From: an uncultured Desulfofustis sp.
Lineage (GTDB): Bacteria; Desulfobacterota; Desulfobulbia; Desulfobulbales; Desulfocapsaceae
Assembly (NCBI GenBank): GCA_905479735.1
Contig: CAJQNS010000040.1
Location: 1-39,367, forward strand
Direction: 5' to 3'
DNA: 39,367 bases
Within the stretch, counting starts at the first letter, position 1. Each line of letters starts with the position of its first letter. The translations under genes were made by a program, and so were the position numbers. The notes below the pieces were generated by a model. It ran no database searches. It saw only the letters and a program-made list of their open reading frames with translations, and was not told the origin of the DNA. Positions 23,808 through 30,470 of this stretch are shown piece by piece.

Positions 23808-24461
23808 TTAATGGGATATTTTGTTTGATAACAGCGCTAGACCGTCCACAATTTTCTCCCCCTGTGGCGTCAGGCGGTAGAATTTATCTCTTTTTTGTGA
23901 CACCAGGTTGTTGGTCTTGAGGTTTTTCAGGTGAAAATTAACCTTCGTATGGTCGCTGATCTCAAGGTGCCGGGTAATATCCATGAAGCGCATGTCGCCC
24001 TTTTGGGATAATGCGAGCAGAATGTCTCTTCGGATTTGGTTAGAGAGGCAGGACAGCGCCTCATCCATGCCAGGACCGATCATCTGTTTCTCAAATTTTA
24101 ACTCTTCGAGGCTGCGCCTCACAGCAACAAGCAGCTCGTCTCGTTTGAACGGTTTGGCAATATAATCATCGGCGCCGCTCTTCATCGCGGCAACAGCGTT
24201 ATCAACGGTGGAAAACGCCGTGATCATGATAATTTTCACATTGGGGTATTCTTTTTTTAGCAAAGGTATAAACGCCATCCCTCCCATCCCAGGCATCATG
24301 TTATCCACTATGACCAGAGAGGGGACTACAAGTTTACTTGCTTGCAGTGCTGACTCAGCGTTCTCAAAGGAACTCACCTGGTAGTGGTTGTTCTCAAGAA
24401 TCTCGGCGATGCTCTCCCGTAAGTCGTGATCGTCATCGACGACATAAATATGCTCACTCAT
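23808..24461 (-). CDS. Response regulator with receiver and ArsR-like winged-helix output
   Basis: A 217-residue regulator. Receiver domain about 1-120: acidic D9-D11 (VVDDDHD), phosphoacceptor D53 (IVDNMMPGMGG), ITAFST with T82, and K104 (IAKPFKRDE). After a short linker, about 135-210 is a winged helix of ArsR/MarR type (NQIRRDILLALSQKG, FMDITRHLEISDHTKVNFHLKNLKTNNLVSQK, FYRLTPQGEKI). This output domain is less common than the OmpR, NarL or Fis types. The ATG overlaps the histidine kinase gene by 8 bases, with GGTGAG 7 bases upstream. The target is probably the haem-protein gene immediately downstream. Confidence 0.9.
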   Translation of the reverse strand: MSEHIYVVDDDHDLRESIAEILENNHYQVSSFENAESALQASKLVVPSLVIVDNMMPGMGGMAFIPLLKKEYPNVKIIMITAFSTVDNAVAAMKSGADDYIAKPFKRDELLVAVRRSLEELKFEKQMIGPGMDEALSCLSNQIRRDILLALSQKGDMRFMDITRHLEISDHTKVNFHLKNLKTNNLVSQKRDKFYRLTPQGEKIVDGLALLSNKISH

Positions 24462-25842
24462 TGTATCTCACCAACGGGAATTTAATTGTTACAACTCCTC
24501 CACCATGTTCGCTGCTCCTGAAAGAAATTTCTCCTTTGTGCTGTTTAACGATATTGTAACAAACTGATAATCCGAGACCAGTACCTTTACCAATTTCTTT
24601 GGTGGTGAAAAACGGGTCGAATACTTGTGAGACCTTATCTGCACTGATACCGTGGCCAGTGTCGGTGATCACAGTCATGACATAGTCAGAACTACTGTAG
24701 GTCTCAACCTCGATTCTGTCTCCTTCTTCACAGGCATCGAGACTATTCATCAACACATTGATGAAAACTTCCTCAAGTTTATGAACAATCCCCATGATGT
24801 CGGGTATGTCATTAAGGTTCAAATTGATTATTGAACTGTGCCTCTGATTCCTCAAAAGGTTCGTGCTGTTCCTGATCACCTCATTGAGGTCAACTGGTTC
24901 AAAATCAGTCTCTTTTTGTCTTGAGAAACGAAGCAGCTCTTTCGCTATCTGCGATGCACGACTGATATTGCGATTAATCGATTCAAGTTTTTTATCTATT
25001 TTTTCGCTGCCGCCAACCAGATCTTTGAGCATTTCAAGGTTGAGTGAGGCGTTGGTTAGTGGATTGTTTATTTCATGGGCTATACCTGCAGCAAGAATAC
25101 CCATGGAGGTCAATTTTTCAGATTGAGAAAATCGTAACAACTGCTCGTTTATTATTTTGCGCTGCTCAATGCTGAAGACAGACAGCGCCCTGATAGTAAA
25201 AAGCATTATCGCAAAAGCGCTCAAACCTCTTAGAATAATGATCTTCCCATCAATTATGGGGATAACGGCATCAGAAGGGATTATCCCGGTAAAAATTGCG
25301 TAAGCCACCATGAAACCGCCTGCCAGGATGAAATTTCTAGCCACTTTTTTGGAGAAAGTGCGAACCGTGCGCGAATAAGCAATCAGACCAGCGCCTGCCA
25401 ATATTCCGCCCGGAAAAGCAACCATTCGGCGCACATTGATGTCCTCCCCACTGGCAAAATCCAGGTAAATTGCCAAAATAATCAAAGCCAAGGCCGCAAT
25501 GCCGACGAAAAGTTTAACAGACCGAGGGGTCGCTTTCAGGGCATGATCCCCATAGATCGTAATAATATTGAGAAACAGACCAAAATAGAGCAGGAATAGA
25601 AAGGAAGTACTCACCACAATGAGACGAAACAGAGAGAACCCGGCAGACTGCGAACCGGGATTGAGCTGTTCAAGCAACTCAAGCCATTCGTGTAAGCCAT
25701 GGATAATTCCGAAAACCGCCAGAAGCCAGAGAATCCTGGCAATACCCAGCTCGCTCAGCCTGGTATCTCTTGACAGTATGGCTACTCCAAGAGTGAAAAA
25801 GGCCAGGCCATAGAGCAAATAAAGTGTGAAGTTCCAGACCAT
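24454..25842 (-). CDS. Membrane histidine kinase with multi-helix sensor region
   Basis: A 462-residue kinase. Residues 1-220 hold about seven membrane helices (about 5-23, 36-50, 72-96, 112-129, 143-157, 170-188, 198-218) with no large periplasmic domain, so the signal is probably sensed within or close to the membrane. HisKA with phosphorylated H256 (ILAAGIAHEINNPLTNASLN), then HATPase_c with the N box (FINVLMNSLDACEEGD), DTGHGIS and GKGTGLGLSVCYNIVKQHKG. The start ATG at 25842 follows AGGTG. It overlaps the response regulator gene and is its cognate partner. The promoter should be in the gene-free region upstream. Confidence 0.92.
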   Translation of the reverse strand: MVWNFTLYLLYGLAFFTLGVAILSRDTRLSELGIARILWLLAVFGIIHGLHEWLELLEQLNPGSQSAGFSLFRLIVVSTSFLFLLYFGLFLNIITIYGDHALKATPRSVKLFVGIAALALIILAIYLDFASGEDINVRRMVAFPGGILAGAGLIAYSRTVRTFSKKVARNFILAGGFMVAYAIFTGIIPSDAVIPIIDGKIIILRGLSAFAIMLFTIRALSVFSIEQRKIINEQLLRFSQSEKLTSMGILAAGIAHEINNPLTNASLNLEMLKDLVGGSEKIDKKLESINRNISRASQIAKELLRFSRQKETDFEPVDLNEVIRNSTNLLRNQRHSSIINLNLNDIPDIMGIVHKLEEVFINVLMNSLDACEEGDRIEVETYSSSDYVMTVITDTGHGISADKVSQVFDPFFTTKEIGKGTGLGLSVCYNIVKQHKGEISFRSSEHGGGVVTIKFPLVRYNE

Positions 25843-26123
25843 CCATACACCTGTTCTTCCTATTACTGCAAAACTTTGTCACTGGTCCTTAGCCAGAGCC
25901 GAGAAATGTTTTCCTCAACATTTGCCGTTTGTTGGCTAACTACTCTAAAATACGTTGATATTAACCTATTCACTAATCCCCATGTTTCAACCGAGCCAAG
26001 GTGATGGAATTATTGATCTGGAAATATGTTAATCGACAGTAATCCCAGATACATCAAATCTATTTCATCATTGGGTGACGAATCGAAATTGGTAGGGCAA
26101 ATGTTAGGACAATGCATTCTGCT
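25843..26123. other. Gene-free stretch upstream of the histidine kinase
   Basis: AT-rich stretch with no convincing gene. It probably contains the promoter of the kinase-regulator pair and the 3' end of the small gene to the right. No terminator hairpin was found. Confidence 0.3.
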
Positions 26124-26285
26124 TCAATTTGAAATGACAACGGTACGGGTACAGACCAGTGAGTTGGCCCTTTTATAAAGGTACTCCTGCAGAAACAGAA
26201 GCAGCTCGTGCAGCGCTTCATCGATTTCTGGATTACCGCATATTTTCAGGGTAGCCTCCCTGAACAACTCATCTTCGTTTTTCAT
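26124..26285 (-). CDS. 53-residue stub resembling the N-terminus of a GAF/sigma-54 regulator
   Basis: Start at ATG 26285, which has GGAGG 8 bases upstream; the longer open frame to 26399 has no site. The product begins KNEDELFREATLKICGNPEI, followed by DEALHELLLFLQEYLYKRA. From memory this resembles the beginning of deltaproteobacterial sigma-54-dependent regulators that carry an N-terminal GAF domain (FFREATLRICSSLDIEKAL-type start). Here it stops after 53 residues, without GAF, AAA+ or HTH domains. It is either a decayed regulator gene or a small independent protein. It diverges from the small-gene cluster at 26,536. The start site is good; the homology is by eye only. Confidence 0.45.
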   Translation of the reverse strand: MKNEDELFREATLKICGNPEIDEALHELLLFLQEYLYKRANSLVCTRTVVISN

Positions 26286-26535
26286 GTCAGCAACCTCCGG
26301 CCCAGTTTTGTCATATATGATAAATATCAAACAATTGTCGTATACGGTAACCGTTAATTTCCAAATACGGCAGAAATCTCGATCGGGTCCCCTTAACATT
26401 TTGTAATTAATACAATAAATTTATTGGCACGTTTCTCGCTATGATAAAGTCATCGGTGAGCTAAAAATCGTAGCCGTGAGTATTGATCAACGCTCAAATC
26501 CGGTCGGTAAACTTCAAATAAAGCGGGGAACAAGG

Positions 26536-26781
26536 ATGAATTACCACTATATCGATTACATGATCAAAGAGCGTCAAAGAGATGAGCTGGAAGCGTGTGA
26601 GAGACAGCGTTTATTGAATTCTGCCGCCTATAATCAGACCGGCTTGATTCGAATGATCTGTAATGGGATTGTAGACGCTGTTCATCGCCTGAGAAAACAG
26701 TGTTCTATCAAGAACCAGCTCCTGCATCCCCGTTGCTCCATAGTCAGGGGCTTAGTTCGAACCAGGGGGGAAGCCCGATGA
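26536..26781 (+). CDS. Small unrecognised protein, first of three coupled cistrons
   Basis: An 81-residue, positively charged protein: NYHYIDYMIKERQRDELEAC at the N-terminus is strongly helical, and the rest is basic (VHRLRKQCSIKNQLL, VRTRGEAR). The start at 26536 has a GGGGA/AAGG-rich region just upstream. Its stop overlaps the next start as ATGA (26778-26781). No family is recognised. The composition at the C-terminus looks less protein-like, so the tail may be degenerate. It begins a run of small, partly broken genes leading to the SDR gene. Confidence 0.5.
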   Translation: MNYHYIDYMIKERQRDELEACERQRLLNSAAYNQTGLIRMICNGIVDAVHRLRKQCSIKNQLLHPRCSIVRGLVRTRGEAR

Positions 26782-27110
26782 TGTGGCTCGAGGTAATTCA
26801 CGTAAGATTGACAGATCAGGAATGCGATCGTTTGCTACCAATTTTCACGGATCTCCTGAAAGAGATTCGTGAAAAAGAAAACTGTAAAAAGGTACAGCTT
26901 TTTAGACGGGCTCTGTTGAAAAACGATGTCTGCCTTCATCTTTATCATGATTCGGAAAATGCAGGTGTCGAAGGCAGTCCAGTGGGTCTGCACCTCGCGA
27001 CCATGCTAAAACCGTTTGGCATGGTGAACCATACCGTCTGGACGGAAAAAGAGCAGATGACATCCCGACAGGGGATGAATGAAAATCTCAAGGAGGCAGG
27101 GGAACGATGA
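26778..27110 (+). CDS. Small alpha/beta protein, possibly of the antibiotic-biosynthesis-monooxygenase type
   Basis: A 110-residue protein starting MMWLEVIHVRLTDQECDRLL. The pattern strand (WLEVIHVRL), helix (CDRLLPIFTDLLKEIREKE), strand (KKVQLFRRAL), strand (DVCLHLYHD), then GLHLATMLKPFGMVNHTVW fits a ferredoxin-like dimeric alpha/beta barrel such as ABM-domain proteins. No active-site residue can be named. The start overlaps the previous stop (ATGA) and its stop overlaps the next start (ATGA at 27107-27110), with AAGGAGG upstream of the latter. It is likely translated in a coupled manner with both neighbours. Confidence 0.6.
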   Translation: MMWLEVIHVRLTDQECDRLLPIFTDLLKEIREKENCKKVQLFRRALLKNDVCLHLYHDSENAGVEGSPVGLHLATMLKPFGMVNHTVWTEKEQMTSRQGMNENLKEAGER

Positions 27111-27418
27111 ATAATTTTCTTGGATTTGTCTTTGCGAAAGGTATGGGAGATGAACGACCGGAACCTGACAAACGCTTACATTTAAGCTATGGTGAGGTGG
27201 ACTCCCAATTCTATGGTGATACCGTTACTGGAGGAACAATACCCAGCGTATCACTGCCGTGGGAAATTCTGGAAACAGCGAATTTCTTTTTTCGGAAGAA
27301 GGGCTTTGAAAAAACAACGATCCCGGACATTTGCAACAGGCTTGATATCAATCAGTCCCAGTTCTATAACCATTTTAATTCTTTAGACGAAGTGCTCGAG
27401 ATTCTGTGGGTAAGATAA
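27107..27418 (+). pseudogene. TetR-type helix-turn-helix stub (no ligand-binding domain)
   Basis: A 103-residue frame with a strong AAGGAGG ribosome-binding site. Residues about 50-98 are a TetR N-terminal DNA-binding domain: EILETANFFFRKKGFEKTTI, then PDICNRLDINQSQFYNHFNS and LDEVLEILW. TetR proteins are normally about 190-220 residues; here the protein ends right after the HTH, and the first 48 residues are an unusual N-terminal extension. Only 8 bases after the stop begins, in another frame, the C-terminal part of a methyltransferase. I read this as a deletion joining two damaged genes, although the HTH could still be made as a small DNA-binding protein. Confidence 0.55.
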
Positions 27419-27426
27419 AAGGATAA

Positions 27427-27702
27427 ACATCTGCGGAGAACTTAAAACGGCTCGCGCTGCCGGCCATGAAAGTATTCGGTTCATCGGTGGGGGAAACGAT
27501 AGGCAGGCTTATCATGGCTTTTGAGGATAGTGAGCAGATAAAACGGCGTAAAATGGATTGGGATGTCTTCCACCTCCATGCGAAAGAGGAAGTCCTGGAT
27601 CTTTTAATCAATGCTGGCTTTTCTGGTGATACAAAATTGATATCCAGGACAAGGGGTAAGTTGATTTTTCACTGTGTCATTGCGAAAAAAAACGGTGCAT
27701 AA
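27427..27702 (+). pseudogene. C-terminal remnant of a class I SAM-dependent methyltransferase
   Basis: The frame is open from just after a stop at 27424 and includes ATG at 27466. The sequence GSSVGETIGRLIMAFED, MDWDVFHLHAKEEVLDLL, NAGFSGDTKLISRTRGKLIFHCVIAKK has the look of the last 80-90 residues of a methyltransferase (final strands and lid). The SAM-binding motif (usually E/DxGxGxG) and everything before are missing. There is no ribosome-binding site at the ATG. It is followed by the SDR gene on the same strand, so methyltransferase and SDR may once have formed an operon. Family assignment is by eye and moderately confident. Confidence 0.45.
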
Positions 27703-27767
27703 CAAGCACTGCAGATATTGAGCGATATCAACCAGAAAGAACCATTTGAGCGTGGCGGGAAAATGAT

Positions 27768-28619
27768 ATGGAGCGTATTCTACTGGCCGGTGCGACAGGG
27801 TATTTAGGACGTTTTATTCTGAAAGAACTATTGCAGAGAGGCTACCAGGTCAAAACCCTCGTTCGTGATGCGGGAAAGGTAAAAGCAGATGGATATCCGG
27901 ATCTCGAAATTTGCGAAGCAGAGATTACCGATCCGGGATCGATTAAAGGTTGCTGTGATACTATAGACGTGGTGATTTCCACCGTCGGCATTACTAAGCA
28001 GAAGGACGGGCTTTCATATATGGATGTCGATTTCCAGGCTAACACGAACCTTCTTGAAGAGGCTCGACGAGCTGGTGTACGAAAATTCATCTATGTATCA
28101 GCTCTAAACGCCGATAAGTTGACACATGTAGCAATCTGCCGAGCCAAAGAGATGTTTGTCGAGAAACTCAAGAACTCGGGTGTCGATTTCTGTGTTATCA
28201 GGCCGAATGGTTTCTTCTCGGATATGGCCGAATTCATTACCATGGCCCAGCGGGGCCGAGTTTACCTGTTCGGCAGAGGGCTCTTTCGGTCTAATCCGGT
28301 CCACGGAGCCGACCTCGCGACTGTATGCGTCGATGCAGTCAATTTACCTGATCAAGAGATTGAGGTTGGTGGACCCGAGATATTATCACACGAGGAAATC
28401 GGCAGACTTGCATTCGAATCACTTGGGAAACCACCGAAAATCAGTTACATCCCTGACTGGTTGAGAAAATGTGTCCTTCGATCGCTCCAGCTGCTTACCA
28501 AGCAGACCTTTCACGGCCCTGCAGAATTTTTCCTGACGGTGATGGCAATCGATATGATCGCTCCTGAGTACGGCAGCCGAACTCTCAAAGAGTTCTTCAG
28601 CGGTCTTAGTAAACAGTGA
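27768..28619 (+). CDS. NAD(P)-binding atypical SDR (NmrA/SDR_a5-like)
   Basis: A 283-residue protein with an N-terminal Rossmann fold: ILLAGATGYLGRFILKEL (about 4-21) carries the GxxGxxG dinucleotide motif, followed by VKTLVRD, DVVISTVGIT (about 66-75), and KFIYVSALNAD (about 104-114). The usual YxxxK is replaced by AICRAKEMFVEKL, so it lacks the catalytic tyrosine, as in many atypical SDR/NmrA proteins. CVIRPNGFFSDM (about 143-154) completes the fold. It might act on a quinone, lipid or isoprenoid substrate, or as a redox sensor. The ORF follows the methyltransferase remnant by 65 bases. A MITE-like element begins 10 bases after its stop. Confidence 0.85.
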   Translation: MERILLAGATGYLGRFILKELLQRGYQVKTLVRDAGKVKADGYPDLEICEAEITDPGSIKGCCDTIDVVISTVGITKQKDGLSYMDVDFQANTNLLEEARRAGVRKFIYVSALNADKLTHVAICRAKEMFVEKLKNSGVDFCVIRPNGFFSDMAEFITMAQRGRVYLFGRGLFRSNPVHGADLATVCVDAVNLPDQEIEVGGPEILSHEEIGRLAFESLGKPPKISYIPDWLRKCVLRSLQLLTKQTFHGPAEFFLTVMAIDMIAPEYGSRTLKEFFSGLSKQ

Positions 28620-28628
28620 AACAGGTGT

Positions 28629-28773
28629 TATACACAACGACATAAGTCCAATCCATTCCCTCATGCTGCGTTGCTCGCTGTGGTGCCTGCTCACAGCACT
28701 GCCAGGCTGCTCCGCCGGCTCCTCGCTCGTGCCTTGCCTGAGAGGGCGTCTTGAACTCATGTCGTTATGCATA
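28629..28773. mobile_element. MITE-like element with 19-bp imperfect terminal inverted repeats
   Basis: TATACACAACGACATAAGT at 28629-28647 is matched by the reverse complement of 28755-28773 at 16 of 19 positions (core AACGACATnAGT). The 107 bases between are GC-rich and contain no gene. Both ends begin with TA, as would result from a TA target duplication. It is inserted between the SDR gene and the following hypothetical gene, and its right end overlaps the earliest possible start of the latter. Confidence 0.5.
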
Positions 28774-28796
28774 ATAGAATCTATGCATCCGCAGTA

Positions 28797-29333
28797 ATGG
28801 AAACTTATACTGACTGCAAACCTTTTATAGATAACCCCAATTTCAAGGAAGACAGACGAAATATTCTGGATAACCTTGAAGTTGGCGGTATAGACCCTCT
28901 TCTCGTACCGTTGGTTCAGAAAATAAACAGGTTGCCGTATGTGTTCAGTCTGCAATGCTGTCATGGTCATTTTTTATGGAAAAATGGCCAAGAAATTAAA
29001 ACACTGGAACCACTGGAAACTAATAAATGGGTGACATACCGGTTGGCCTATATAGCTTTGTGCATCGAGAACAGTTCTTTAGGACGACGACTTCAACAAA
29101 GATTGATGAACATTCCACTCTTTATTAATCAAGACAACATTCAATTTTGCTCAGCTCAATGGTTCTGGGATCAGTGGCCAAATTCATATGGGCTGCAGAT
29201 AATGCCTGAAAGATTCAAGGCGTTTGATTCTGCTCTGACTACATACGCTGAGGCGAGGGAAATAGCAAAAATACGCGATGCCTGTTTTGCCTATTTAGAT
29301 GAATTTGTAACTAACATTTCTAACCAGGAATAA
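28797..29333 (+). CDS. Hypothetical protein with a CCHGH motif
   Basis: A 178-residue product if started at ATG 28797 (METYTDCKPF...); an in-frame ATG at 28767 lies inside the inverted repeat of the upstream element. Neither has a clear ribosome-binding site, so the native start may have been disturbed by that insertion. The sequence is protein-like throughout: DPLLVPLVQKINRLPYVFSL, then QCCHGHFLW (about 53-61), LAYIALCIENSSLGRRLQQRL, and a C-terminal helix with AEAREIAKIRDACFAYLDEF. The Cys-Cys-His-Gly-His cluster suggests a metal site. Some similarity to small uncharacterised proteins with this motif is possible, but I recognise no family. The EFR1 gene follows after 22 bases and may be co-transcribed. 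Confidence 0.6.
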   Translation: METYTDCKPFIDNPNFKEDRRNILDNLEVGGIDPLLVPLVQKINRLPYVFSLQCCHGHFLWKNGQEIKTLEPLETNKWVTYRLAYIALCIENSSLGRRLQQRLMNIPLFINQDNIQFCSAQWFWDQWPNSYGLQIMPERFKAFDSALTTYAEAREIAKIRDACFAYLDEFVTNISNQE

Positions 29334-29355
29334 TCACAGAGATTGTCTCCTCAAT

Positions 29356-30450
29356 ATGCCGGTGTCCAGGATTAAATATACTAGTGCAACCATTTGCTAT
29401 TGGAGTGGTACGGGTAACTCTTATCGAGTCGCAACCTGGATGGGTGAGATTGCTGAAAAAAACGGATTAGAAACCAAGGTCCTATCATTCGATAAAACCA
29501 AATCGAAAAAAATACTCTTTGCCCAAAAAAACAATTTCATCGGCCTTGTTTTTCCTACCCACGGATTCACTGCACCATGGCACGTAGTGAAATTCGCCTG
29601 GAGTTTACCTCGAGGCAATTCAACAAATGTCTACTGCACAGCGACGAGGGCTGGGCTGAAATGTGGCTCTGTCTTTATTCCCGGGATTAGCGGCAGTGCC
29701 ACATTTGTAATCTCTCTGATTTTATTGCTCAAGGGGTATAAAGTTAATGGCACCATGAGTGTCGATATGCCCTCAAACTGGTATTCTCTGCATCCCATCC
29801 AAAGTCAAAGGAGCCATGAAGCGATAATTGAGCGGGCGCAACACAAGGTCTCTGGGTTTATGGAAAAGATTCTTTCTAATTCCAAAGTCTGGTTCACCGG
29901 CAATAATTTATACGAATTGATATTGGGATTATTGCTTTCCCTTGTATCTCTTGGATATGTGCTTTTTGGTAAATTTTTCCTGGCAAAGCTATTTTTTGCC
30001 AACAGCAGATGTGACGGCTGTGGTCTTTGTGAAAAACACTGCACGGTCAACGCAATAACAATGCGGGGTAAAGACAAACGGCGACCTTATTGGAAATATA
30101 ATTGTGAAAGCTGTATGAAATGTGCGGCCTTATGCCCCCATAACGCTATTGAAGCCGGTCATTCCTGGGGAGTCATTCTGTATTTTATAACCGCTCTTCC
30201 CGCTTCAACGTATATTTTCTCTCTGCTTGGCGCAGACCTTAGAAATAGTGAAATTATTCAGACTCATTGGTTAGGAGATGTCTTGAATATAATTTACTTC
30301 TATCCTGCAATATTTGTTTCATACTTCGTGTTTAACTTATTGATAAGAGTACCTTTTTTAAACTATCTGTTTACCCACACGACAATGACTCATTTGCCAT
30401 TCTGGGGGCGTTATCGGGAGCCTAAAACAAATCTCAAAGATCTTCTCTGA
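29356..30450 (+). CDS. EFR1-family protein: flavodoxin domain fused to 2x[4Fe-4S] ferredoxin, with membrane tail
   Basis: A 364-residue redox protein. Residues about 11-170 are a flavodoxin-like domain with the FMN phosphate loop YWSGTGNSYRVA (about 15-26) and FPTHGFTAPWHV. About 185-215 is a hydrophobic segment. The ferredoxin part has two [4Fe-4S] motifs: C219-x2-C222-x2-C225-x3-C229 and C250-x2-C253-x2-C256-x3-C260. The C-terminus has two further hydrophobic segments (about 272-290 and 311-335), so the protein is probably membrane-associated. EFR1 proteins are thought to shuttle electrons in anaerobes; partner unknown. It is convergent with the large helicase gene. Confidence 0.85.
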   Translation: MPVSRIKYTSATICYWSGTGNSYRVATWMGEIAEKNGLETKVLSFDKTKSKKILFAQKNNFIGLVFPTHGFTAPWHVVKFAWSLPRGNSTNVYCTATRAGLKCGSVFIPGISGSATFVISLILLLKGYKVNGTMSVDMPSNWYSLHPIQSQRSHEAIIERAQHKVSGFMEKILSNSKVWFTGNNLYELILGLLLSLVSLGYVLFGKFFLAKLFFANSRCDGCGLCEKHCTVNAITMRGKDKRRPYWKYNCESCMKCAALCPHNAIEAGHSWGVILYFITALPASTYIFSLLGADLRNSEIIQTHWLGDVLNIIYFYPAIFVSYFVFNLLIRVPFLNYLFTHTTMTHLPFWGRYREPKTNLKDLL

Positions 30451-30470
30451 TCGGCTAAGATAATGATTTA

